NCBI RefSeq assembly: GCF_904849725.1 | Contig: NC_058519.1 | Location: 106,070,881-106,134,880 of the forward strand | Direction of reading: 5' to 3' | DNA length: 64,000 bases | Origin: Hordeum vulgare subsp. vulgare | Lineage: Eukaryota > Streptophyta > Magnoliopsida > Poales > Poaceae | Shown: positions 11,343 to 21,028 of the stretch, one piece after another | Numbering within the stretch: position 1 is the first letter of the stretch | Layout: each line of letters begins with the position of its first letter | Made by a program: the position numbers and the translations under genes | Notes under the pieces: generated by a model | Seen by the model: only the letters and a program-made list of their open reading frames with translations | Told to the model about the DNA's origin: nothing | The model's database searches: none

Positions 11343-12617
11343 GCACCGCGAGGAGGACGATGGCGGCGGTTGCCCTGTGGTCGGTCTCCCCCTCTCCTAG
11401 CAGTTACAGGCCGGTGGGCGAATCAATCAGACATCCCAACTGTGGGCTTCAGGACAACTTGCAACGTGGGCCGAGCAGGCCCCTGCGAGAGGCAACGGCA
11501 TGCGATGTGGAGCGATGAAACTGCAGCCTAGGGGCCTTCTTATTCGTAGACAAATTGAAAAGCCGTATAAATAAGAAACTTTTGTCTCATTTTTTTTTCC
11601 AACGATGATACTGTTCATTCATTTTATTCAAAAAAGAATGGATCACATAATAAATATTAAAAATCATTTTAAAATTCATAGAGAAAATAAAGGATTTTAT
11701 AATCCAGTCAAACCTCCTTTTTTTACATTCTATGCACAAAGAACAAAGGCAAGGCAACATGATGTAAACTTAATTTTACCACTGGTTAATTATCTAGTCT
11801 TAATTTGACCTTATTTTCTGGATTCATGTGCTTTTCCTATTCCCATCAAATCAAACATCCAATTATGCAAATTTATGTATTTTTCATTCCACTATTTTAC
11901 ACATATGATCTTATCATATTCCTGTGTTTTCAAATGATGCAAGCTAAGGACACCATAGGGCATAGGCATGAGGCGGCAACGACGCCGCGCCATTAGCCCG
12001 TGCTGGATTGCGTGTGTGGTCAGTTCCCCTGGGGTTCGTTTGTCATTTTATTGCTTTGTATCTCTGGTTTGGTTGATATAGTTTTGAGATCTTTCTCGAA
12101 AAAAAGAACCCATCCCATTCCCCATGAAAACATGTTTTCCATGTTCCCAAAAAAATTCAGTTTTTAGAATAATTCATAATGAATACTATTAAAATCAATA
12201 AAAATGAAGAGAAAACCTTCATGCTTGAAAATACTGCATTTCACAATGTAATGCACATTTCATTTTTTGGAAGTCAAACATATCTAGGTTTGACCAAGAT
12301 TAGAGAAAAACATATCAAATTTCATAATAAAAAACTAGTAACGTTGAATTCATCATGAATTGTATTTTTAAATTTATTTATTATTTTAGATGACAATGGA
12401 ATATTCGGTAAACTTGGTCAAATATTGGCATGTTTGAATTTAAAAAAATAAACACTATATTATGAAATGATACAACTGTTCATCGCATATTAAAAAAATG
12501 TTTACCATGGAAATCATAAGAAAAAAATGAAAATGAAAACATAGAAAAAAAGCAAAAACCAAGGAAAAATCTGACAAAACCACCAGAAAAAACACCGTAG
12601 AAAGGAAACCACCCAAA

Positions 12618-12794
12618 ATGGGTCGACCCATGTCACAAGAGTATTCACGTTACATTGACAATATGTTGGAGGATATGAATTATCACGAAGAAGGACCTTT
12701 TGAATTTGTTGTAGGCAGTCTAGAAAAGGTTGTTGGGCTGCCAACACCGACATACAATGATGTGACCCTAGAATTGCAAATGAATCTCATATGA
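12618..12794 (+). CDS. Short open frame, unknown, possibly a gene relic
   Basis: ATG at 12618, 58 codons, TGA at 12792-12794. The acidic peptide includes SQEYSRYIDNMLEDMNYHEE and a segment rich in hydrophobic and Pro residues (VVGLPTPTYNDV). It looks more protein-like than its AT-rich surroundings, but there is no recognised domain, splice context or promoter. It may be a remnant exon of a transposon or F-box-type gene. Confidence 0.2.
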   Translation: MGRPMSQEYSRYIDNMLEDMNYHEEGPFEFVVGSLEKVVGLPTPTYNDVTLELQMNLI

Positions 12795-13442
12795 GCTTTT
12801 ACAAATCTTGGGTGTTTATTCTTCTTTCTGAATTACTGGTCTCATCAAGGATCTCTCTGGTTGATTTTAAAGGTTTGGAAAACACATAGATAAAAAAAGA
12901 CATGAATATGATGCCATGACATTTGGAATCCTATAGGGGGTGAAAACACATCAATCTATAAGAGTAATTGCTTGGTTGTGGTATAGAAAAAACACATGAT
13001 TTTTCTATGGAGTATGTGTACATGTCATATCTTTCATAGACACACTGACATTCGAAGAGATCTAGCATCTGGGTACCAAATCGTCTTTGGAGAGCATTTG
13101 CTCGTTTGCGATTTTTTTGGTTGCGCGCAATGACCAATAGGTATCTGAACCCGACGACGCCTCAAAAAATGTGACTACACAACATGACGATGGCACCGAG
13201 CCCGAAAGAACATACTAGGGTTTTCAGCCAAGCCAGAAAAAACATACAACTTTTCCACTGACACGGTAGGGGACCCACAATATTGACCCCACCTTACTTT
13301 TTTTCTTTCTCGGATTCAATTTCGAAATATAGCTCTTTCAATTTGCATTTCCTAATTTCCTATTTATTTGAGCTAAACTCGTATTTATAATCCTAGTCGA
13401 ACATGTCGATTTGTATTTCATCATTCTTACTCTTGTATTCTA

Positions 13443-13920
13443 CTTCCTCCGTTTTTAAATATAAGTTTTTTATAAATATTTTAATATATATAAACTCTAT
13501 TCGTCACCCAGGATGCAGATTAAATTATTCCTCACCCGAGGTAATTTTACGACCATTTTATAAATAAATTAAATTTGAAATGCAAGTAGATACGTTTATA
13601 TTGATTCATTACGAAAAAATTAACATAAGAAAACAAAAATATAGGTCATAAGACCAGAAAAATCACATTTTATGTATAATTTGCACTATGTTTTTATGCT
13701 TGTAATTTTACGTGAAATATAAAAAATTTACAGTGACTGTGTATTTTTTTTACAGTCTCGTTTTACGTATGAGATAAGATTAAAATTTCAGAAACGTAAA
13801 ATTATGGTGTATTGATGTAAAAATAGAGAGGGTGGAGAATAATTATTCCTTATTTAGGATGACGAATAGCGCGACCCTAATATTTATTAGAAAAATTATA
13901 GTATTTAAAAACTGAGGGAG
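13443..13920. mobile_element. Stowaway-like MITE, split by a nested element
   Basis: The left end CTTCCTCCGTTTTTAAATAT and right end ATTTAAAAACTGAGGGAG are inverted repeats flanked by TA (13441-13442 and 13921-13922). Only about 105 bp belong to the Stowaway itself; the middle is the nested element at 13497-13869. The right end touches the duplicated sulfotransferase block. Confidence 0.75.
13497..13869. mobile_element. Nested MITE with CTATTCGTCA termini
   Basis: A 373-bp AT-rich element with matching ends: CTATTCGTCA at 13497-13506 and its exact reverse complement at 13860-13869, with weaker pairing further in. It has no coding capacity. Superfamily not assigned; flanking direct repeats are not clear to me. 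Confidence 0.65.
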
Positions 13921-14115
13921 TACAATACTGCAACTATGCATAATCCCTGTTTGTTTCAGGAAGAAAAACTAAGCATGATGAGGTTAGGCTCTGCTCCTTG
14001 GCGGGCACGGCAAGGTACCATTTCGCTTTCGACCTTCAAAGTCAAAATTTGGTCCATCGCTATCATCACTAAACAAAAGGCACATGCCCGATGAAACATG
14101 TGCCGAACGTTCTAC

Positions 14116-14122
14116 ATATATT
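14116..14122 (+). promoter_or_regulatory. Probable TATA box of sulfotransferase A
   Basis: ATATATT in the context CTACATATATTCTCC, 97 bp before the chosen start codon. The same element is kept in copy B at 25862-25868. Confidence 0.55.
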
Positions 14123-14212
14123 CTCCCCCAAACGAATGGAACTGACAGCCTGCTCTCACTTAGCACAGTACACTGTTCTGCTCGCGACGCCGTGTGCGGG
14201 ACACTCTCTCCC

Positions 14213-15223
14213 ATGGCCACCTACACTTGCGGCCCTGTTCCGTTCACGGACGTCGACGACGGCACGGTGCCGAAGCGCCCAGCCAAAGAGGAGTTCGGGG
14301 ACCTCGTCGCAGCGCTGCCGCGCAAGCATCAGGCCGGCCTGGAGCTGCGGCTGTACCAGGGGTTCTGGCTTCCCGACAACTGGGTCGCGGGCACAGTCGT
14401 CTTCCAGCGCCGCTTCGCCCCACGCCCCGACGACGTGATCCTCGCCAGCTACCCCAAGTGCGGCACCACGTGGCTCAAGGCGCTGGCCTTCGCCACCATG
14501 ACGCGCGACGCGTACCCGGCGCCGGCGCAGCACCCGCTCCTCCGCCTCAACCCGCACGACTGCATCCCGTTCCTGGACGAGATCTTCGCCGACGGGCAGG
14601 AGGCCAAGCTCGAGAAGCTCCCGTCGCCGCGCCTCATGAACACGCACATGCCGTACACCCTGCTCCCCGAGTCGGTCACCGGCGCCGCCGTCGCCGGCTG
14701 CAAGGTGGCGTACGTCTGTAGGGACCCCAAGGACATGGTCGTCTCCCTGTGGCACTTCCTCCGGCGCCGGCAGCCCGACCTCCCGTTCGCCGAGCTGTTC
14801 GAGCACGTCTGCGACGGCGCCGTGGCCGTCGGCCCGATCTGGGACCACGTGCTCACCTACTGGCACGCGAGCGTCGCGCGGCCAGACAGGGTGCTCTTCC
14901 TCAAGTACGAGGACCTGCTGCTGGACACGGGCAAGCACGTGAGGAGGCTGGCGGAGTTCATGGGCCGGCCGTTCTCGTCCGCCGAGGAGAGCGCCGGAGC
15001 CGTGGAGGCCGTGGTGGAGCTGTGCAGCTTCGAGAAGATGAAGGGCCTGGAGGTGAACAAGAAGGGCTCGTCGGGGGCGTACCACGCCATGCCCCGCGAC
15101 GCCTTCTTCAGGAAAGGGGTCGCCGGAGACTGGGTGAACCACATGACGCCGGAGATGGCGACCCGGCTGGATGAGGTTGTTCGTGACAAGTTTCGCGGCA
15201 CGGGGCTCCTCGCGGCTCCGTGA
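14213..15223 (+). CDS. Cytosolic sulfotransferase (SOT family), copy A
   Basis: Intronless, 336 residues, the usual length for plant soluble sulfotransferases, which move a sulfonate group from PAPS to hydroxyls of small acceptors such as flavonoids or hormones in the cytosol. Visible features: PAPS P-loop YPKCGTTW at 80-87; THMPY with probable catalytic His145; 3'-phosphate site CRDPKDMVVS with Arg170 and Ser178; KYEDLLLD at 231-238; C-terminal RKGVAGDW at 300-307. The start ATG at 14213 is chosen because it lies in good context (CCCATGGCC), lines up with the start of copy B and follows the TATA box; the frame is open further upstream (from 14084) but that part is 5' leader. GC content is very high, giving long antisense shadows. 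Differs from copy B at N56, A69, S260 and the first few residues. The acceptor cannot be predicted from sequence. Confidence 0.96.
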   Translation: MATYTCGPVPFTDVDDGTVPKRPAKEEFGDLVAALPRKHQAGLELRLYQGFWLPDNWVAGTVVFQRRFAPRPDDVILASYPKCGTTWLKALAFATMTRDAYPAPAQHPLLRLNPHDCIPFLDEIFADGQEAKLEKLPSPRLMNTHMPYTLLPESVTGAAVAGCKVAYVCRDPKDMVVSLWHFLRRRQPDLPFAELFEHVCDGAVAVGPIWDHVLTYWHASVARPDRVLFLKYEDLLLDTGKHVRRLAEFMGRPFSSAEESAGAVEAVVELCSFEKMKGLEVNKKGSSGAYHAMPRDAFFRKGVAGDWVNHMTPEMATRLDEVVRDKFRGTGLLAAP

Positions 15224-15371
15224 TCGGGACATGTCGCGTGCGTGCGCGTGGGTAAATCAAGTGAGGCGATCAGCATGCGTGATTCGCTTGTACTGTATGC
15301 TTGGCTGCTGGTGCCTGTTTGATTAAGAATAAGAGATGCTGTGCTTGGCATAATCACTACCAACATTATCG

Positions 15372-15377
15372 AATAAA
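15372..15377 (+). terminator. Poly(A) signal, sulfotransferase A
   Basis: AATAAA about 150 bp after the stop codon, in the context CGAATAAATAATTATG; conserved at 27127-27132 after copy B. Confidence 0.5.
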
Positions 15378-15457
15378 TAATTATGATTATAAATGCAACA
15401 TTCTGATGTCTGACGATAAGTGACACGTTTATGTTTCTGACGAAATGCATAGAGCAC

Positions 15458-16527
15458 AAGTTTGGAAATATGAGTAATTTTCATAGGATTTTATTAAAAG
15501 AAAAGCTATGATAAACATAACCATCATAATAAAGACGGAAGAAGGCATGCAATATAGAGATGAGATGACAAAAAATATATGCACGTATGATCTAGAAAAG
15601 AACATATGTGTCACCGTTCTATATAGACAAGGTATCATATGGAGTGATGAGCAGAAACGAAACATATCTTGAAGTGATAATATAGCAAAAAGTTGCGGTA
15701 GAAACTGAAAGAAGAAGAACATGAGTACGTACTGAGTTGCAGCAACAGTAGGATTGGTGTTGGCGTTGGTGTTGTTGTTGGCCATGTTACCGAAGAGGTA
15801 GTCGACGTCGGGGAAGTAGTCGTCGTCCGGAAAGAGATCGTCGGTGTCCGTGATGGAAGCCAGTAGTCGCGCTGAGCGCTCCTCAAAAACCTTATCGCCC
15901 TTCTCCCGTACAGGACTCGAAGAGACGGAGTTTTGGAGGCCTACTGTCCCGACGAACGGTGCACGCCGCAAGACGTGATGGGGAAGAACGTAGCAGCAGC
16001 ATAGAGAAAGGAACCGGTGGCAAGTGGGAACTTCTGATGCGTCTCCTCTGGAGAGGAGCGACCTCTCTTTTATAGGCGCAGGAGAAGGAGGCGAGAGGCC
16101 AGCGACGGGAGCCGAAGAGAGCGACGGGATATGAAACGAACAGACAGGAGGGACGAAACTGCAGCGTTCGCTTTCAATATCCACTAGCAAAAACGTTCAG
16201 CTTCTCCGAGTGGCCTTTCGTATACCAGTCGTGCGTGCCAAAAATTTAGTTCGGCTCGGCTCATTTCCGCAACCCGCGGCGCGTCGTGACGAGGCGAGGC
16301 GGCGGAGGAGGAACACGCGTGTATGTCTCTCTTGTTCTCAAGCTCATACATGTGTGGAAACATCCTCCCTTATAAGGAGATCCAACTCCCACTAAACTAG
16401 CAATATGGGACTAAACATTTCCACCTCTTGCCTTGCACAAATGGGCTGTGTGGGCCTCTAGGATTTATTAGGAATTTTCTGAAATCATATATATTGGGCT
16501 GGCCCATATTTGGATAAAATTCCAGCA
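15458..16527 (-). mobile_element. Copia LTR followed by a gag-start-like leader
   Basis: On the minus strand an LTR begins TGCTGGAATTTTATCC at 16527, directly after the polypurine tract GGTGGGGGAT, and contains a TATA-like CTATAAAAGAG near 16070. It runs to about 15786 (ending GGTAACA). The sequence beyond starts ATGGCCAACAACAAC (ATG at 15785), a short Asn/Thr-rich peptide, then CAG/GTACGT and an intron-like T-rich stretch that stops at 15457 against the sulfotransferase block. An LTR that continues into leader sequence is what a 5' LTR looks like, yet it lies downstream of the reverse transcriptase at 17.1-18.8 kb. Confidence 0.6.
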
Positions 16528-17128
16528 ATCCCCCACCAGATCCGAGAGGCACACAAAATTTGACTTTGGTTCCAAAACACGGTTTTATATACCGATACTG
16601 CAGTGAAGACTGTTAAGTTGAACTTCCACCTAGAACTCTATGCTACACTAGTAAGCAACTTGAACAGTGGACTAGGCCTTGAACTGCAAGTTTTCTGCAA
16701 ATCTAGCTTCACACAGAGGTTTGATCAATACTAGGCTACCATGGGACTTCCCCGCGGGTGGAGTTTATGCGTCATACTCCGAGACCTTTCATGAGTTTAC
16801 TAGAGAGCACCCTACTTTCATAGATTGCGACATTAACAATCAGACTCATATAGGTATGTTCTTCAAAAGTTGTTCTACAGGATAACATCTCTGCTTTAAT
16901 AAGCCACTTAGAACATATTAAGATGTATATCAACCTGCCATGCAGTTTAGGAAAGTATTGCATCTTCATGAAGTGGTATTATTAGTGATAAGGATACTTT
17001 CCTCTCAGTTGACCAACAGCTTGTCTTCCACATCTAATTCACGGGATCTCCGATCGCAAAGAATAGGTCACCACTGTGAACAACTCAAATTGTGGGTCTC
17101 ATACCCATCTCCCTCGATGCATTTTCTA
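16528..17128 (-). other. Copia 3' untranslated region between RNase H and LTR
   Basis: On the minus strand this follows the RNase H frame and ends in the polypurine tract at about 16528-16545. It has no open frame of note and no sign of another gene. Confidence 0.6.
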
Positions 17129-18805
17129 TCACATTATGTGATAGACCCTTAGTAAAAGGATATGCCAGATTTTTAGATGTTTGGATATATCGAATGCAAT
17201 AACTCCGGAGTTTCTCATTTTCCTGACAGATTTTAACCTTCTCTGAATGTGTCTTGATGACTTCATGTTATCTTTTGAGCTGCTCACTTTCGTGATCACA
17301 GTTTGATTATCGCAGTTCATAAGGATACCCGGTACAGGTTTCTCGACAACCGGCAAGTTGCTCAAGAGCCGGCGAAGCCAATCTGCTTCGATCGTAGTTG
17401 TATCTAGTGCTGTGAGTTCTGCTTCCATTGTTGACCTTGTTAAGATCGTTTGCTTGCAAGACTTCCAAGAAACAGCGCCAACTCCATGAGTGAATACATA
17501 TCCGCTCGTGGCCTTTATCTCATCAGCATCAGAGATCCAGTTTGAATCACTATACCCTTCAAGCACCTTTGGGTGTCCAGTATAGTAAATTCCATAATTT
17601 GCAGTGCCTTTCAAATAACGCAAAACTCTCTCTAGAGCTTTTCAATGCACATCTCCTGGTTTTGAGACAAACCGACTCAGTTTGCTAATAGCAAAAGAGA
17701 TGTTAGGTCTTGTAGCACTGGCTAAGTACATAAACGAGCCAATAATCTGAGAATATTTCAATTGGTCTCTAGCAATTCTTCGATTCTTTCGAAGCAGCAC
17801 GCTCGCATCATATGGTGTGGGAGAGGACTTGCAGTCACTATATCCAAAGCGACTCAAGATCTTTTCCACATAGTGAGATTGAAGCAACGTAATCCCACCA
17901 TCTTCGTCTCTCAACAACTTTATGTTTAGAATGACATCAGCCACTCCTAAATCCTTCATCTCAAAACAGTGAGATAGGAAATCCTTGACCTCTTTAATAA
18001 CATTCAGATTTGTTCCGAAAATCAGTATGTCATCAACATAGAAGCAAAGGATAACTCCCTCGCCCCCACCATGGCGATAGTACACACATTTATCAGCTTC
18101 GTTTACAACAAAGCCTGCAGTTGTGAGAGTTCTTTCAAACTTCTCATGCCACTGCTTGGGTGCTTGCTTAAGTCCATATAAAGACTTCAACAACTTGCAT
18201 ACTTTCCCTTCCTGACCATCTACTACAAACTCATCAGGTTGTTCCATGTAAATTTCCTCATCCAACTCTCCATTTAGGAAAGCAGTCTTAACATCCATTT
18301 GATGAACGAGAAGACCATGTGAGGCGGCTAGTGAAAGTAGTACTCGAATAGTGGTCAGTCGAGCCACGGGTGAGTAAGTATCAAAGAAGTCTTCACCTTC
18401 CTTTCGGGTATAACCCTTAGCCACGAGCCGTGCCTTGTACTTTTCGATAGTACCATCAGGCCTAAGCTTCTTCTTGAATACCCATTTGCATCCTATAGGT
18501 TTGCACCCATAAGGACGATCAGTGATGTCCCAAGTTTCATTTTCCAAGATGGAATCCATCTCACTACGGACTGCTTCCTTCCAGTAGTCAGCATCTTCAG
18601 ACGCATAGGCCTCTGAAATAGAACTGGGAGTGTCATCTATGAGATACACAAGAAAATCATCAACAAAGGACTTTGGAGTCCTCTGTCTCTTGCTCCTGGT
18701 AGGAACTTCATTTTTCTCCTCCACAATATTTTCAAAGTGTTCCATCGAAATGATAGGTTCAGTAGATGAATTAGGCATCTCCTGATTAGATGAGGCAGCT
18801 ATATC
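17129..18805 (-). pseudogene. Copia reverse transcriptase and RNase H fragment
   Basis: The frame 18805 to 17642 carries the Copia reverse transcriptase: WVFKKKLRPDG, YKARLVAKGYTRKEG, QMDVKTAFLNGEL, SLYGLKQAPKQWH and the catalytic YVDDILIFG. A second frame, 17623-17129, gives the RNase H part ([22 protein letters not shown]). A stop and frame change at about 17625-17642 separate the two. Gag, protease and integrase are absent: the 5' side is cut at about 18806 by CACTA sequence. A dead remnant. Confidence 0.9.
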
Positions 18806-19149
18806 CTTCATGGGAAAGGGGGGAATCTGCCCCCTCTCTCTCCCCTCTTTGCCGTCTTCCCCCACATGGCAAAGGGGGGAGGCAGACGGCAAAGGGAGGA
18901 GGCCTGCCGTTAACACTTAACGGGGACGTTGCAATATAGGCCGTCCCAGTTAATTTGCCGTCTGCCCCCTCATGGCAAAGTTTCTTTGCCGTCCGCTTTG
19001 GGAAAGCAGACGGCAAAGAACCTCTTCACCGGATTTTTTTTTACCGTCTACTTTGCCGTCTGCTGACCGACGGCAAAGCCTTTGCCGTCCGTGGTTGCAC
19101 CCTTTGCCGTCCGCTTTAGCAGACGGCAAATTTATGAATTTCAGTAGTG
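18806..19149 (-). mobile_element. CACTA transposon end fragment
   Basis: The right border at 19149 reads, on the minus strand, CACTACTGAAATTC, a CACTA terminal repeat. Inside are ten copies of the subterminal motif TTTGCCGTC (six direct, four inverted), the pattern of the Triticeae Caspar-like group. The other terminus is missing; the fragment passes straight into Copia coding sequence near 18806. Confidence 0.85.
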
Positions 19150-21028
19150 CAAGTCAAACGGAGGCGGTGGAAATTGCATGGCAATATATCTCGGAATGGC
19201 TATGGAAAGGCCATAATAGGTAGGTATGGTGGCTGTTTTGAGGAAGATATAATAAGGCTTATGTGTGATAGAGCGTATCATATTACGGGGTTTGGATGCA
19301 CCGGGGAGGTTTGTACCATGTCTTGAGGTGAGAAAGGGCAATGCACGGTACCGTAGAGGCTAGCAAATTGCGGAAAGGTAAGAGTGCGTACAATCCATGG
19401 ACTCACATTAGTCATAAAGAACTCATATACTTATTGCAAAAGTTTATTAGCCCTCGAAGCAAAGTACCACTACGCATGCCCCTAGGGGTAGGTTGGTAGG
19501 AGTTAACCATCGCGCGCCCCCGACCTTCACACAAAGATAGACAATCAAGGATAAATTGTGCTCCAACTTCCCGGCATAACAAGAGGCTATACATGCATGC
19601 TTAGGGAATCACAAACCTTAACACCAATATTCTTACTAACCACAACTGTTTACTAGTACCTCCCACATATTCCATTTCTATATCGCAAAAACTATTGCAA
19701 GGAATCAAACATATCATATTCAGTGATCCATAAGTTTTATGTAGGATTTTATGACTAACCATGCAAATGACCAATTCCTGTTGACTCTCTAAATAGATAT
19801 AAGTAAAGCATGAGAGTTTAATTCTTTCTACAAAATATCATACTCTAATAAGTATAAGTGAAGCAATGGAGCATTCTACAAACAACGGTTTTTTATGTCA
19901 AGAGAAACAGGCAATCCAAACTTCAAATGATATAAGTGAGGCACATGAAGCATTCTATAAAGCCATACTCAAATGATATAAGTGAAGTGCAATGAGCATT
20001 CTATAAATCAACCATGTACTATCTCATACCAGCATGGTGCATAAAAGAAAAAGTGAAAACTAAATGCAAAAGACACTTCAAGATTTGCACATATCACATG
20101 AACGAAGCAAAGACGAAAACATACCGATACTTGTTAAAGAAAGATGGGATGCCTTCTGGGGCATCCCCAAGCTTAGACGCTTGAGTCTCCTTGAATATTT
20201 ACTTGGGGTGCCTTGGGCATCCCCAAGCTTAAGCTCTGGCCTCTCCTCCTTCTCCTCATATCAAGACTTCCTCGATCTTTGATCACTTCATCCACACAAA
20301 ACTCAACAGAAAGCTCGCTAAGATCTGTTAGTACAATAAAGCAAATCACTACTTTAAGTACTGTTGCAAATGAATTAATATTTTGTTTTTGCATTTTAGA
20401 TACTGTAATATAACTTTTTCATGGCTCATACCACCGATAAAAATCAATAATTTCATCCAAACAAGCAAAACAATGCATCAAAAAACAGAATATGTGTTAA
20501 ACAGGACAGTCTATAGCAATATTTACATCTAGCATACTTCTAGTACTCCAAAAATTATGGAAAATTAGGAAGAAATAAAATATTTGTATAGAAAGACTGT
20601 GCAAAAAGTTTTAGAACCTTTTTACGTTCCAGTAGAAAATGACAATTCACGCGCTACAGCCGAAGTTTCTGTTTCTGCACCGCACATACCAACAAGCAAT
20701 CTATCCATCCTAAAGGCAAATCTTGGCAAATTATTTTTATAACACAATGGACTTGTACAAGGGTATAATTATTTTTGTGATAATATTCATGAAAAAATCA
20801 ACATTGTTTCCATGAGCATGAACACAAGTGTTCAAGGTCGACCCTCACTTCACCAATGCATCACCTTTCAATCGCTTCTATTTTTGTGAAGTTTTAAGTT
20901 CCCCTCTATATATTTTTTGTTTTTAAACTTTATAAAATCACTCAACAGAATTAAATGACTATCTAAAACTTCTGGGTTGTCTCCCTAGCAGCGCTTTCTT
21001 TGAAGCCATTAAGCTAGGCATAAAGTGC

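Larger units (their letters stand above)
11243..13442. other. Intergenic region, mostly AT-rich, no supportable gene
   Basis: The first about 200 bp are the GC-rich HRQ1 promoter. The remainder is AT-rich with scattered poly-A and poly-T runs. Around 12000-12110 a stretch ending in TTTCTCGAAAAAAAG resembles the 3' tail of a LINE-type element, but I see no reverse-transcriptase sequence. One 58-codon frame (12618-12794) is listed separately. Confidence 0.5.
13921..15457 (+). repeat. Duplicated sulfotransferase block, copy A
   Basis: Block of about 1.54 kb almost identical to 25372-27213 (copy B). Similarity starts just right of a Stowaway end in both copies and stops abruptly after GCATAGAGCAC at 15457, where Copia sequence begins. 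Copy A lacks the insertion found in the promoter of copy B but has about 14 extra bases near 14092. Confidence 0.9.

Noticed and set aside
12000..12110. LINE 3' tail
   Set aside because: Only a tail-like end with TTTCTCGAAAAAAAG; no reverse transcriptase or target duplication, so not called as a feature.
14156..15232. 358-residue antisense open frame over sulfotransferase A (and 361 residues at 25902-26987)
   Set aside because: A GC-rich shadow of a well-supported sense gene; Arg/Val/Pro-rich with no domain.
15429..16190. 253-residue minus-strand frame
   Set aside because: It runs through an LTR promoter with a TATA box and an intron-like leader; no protein family fits.
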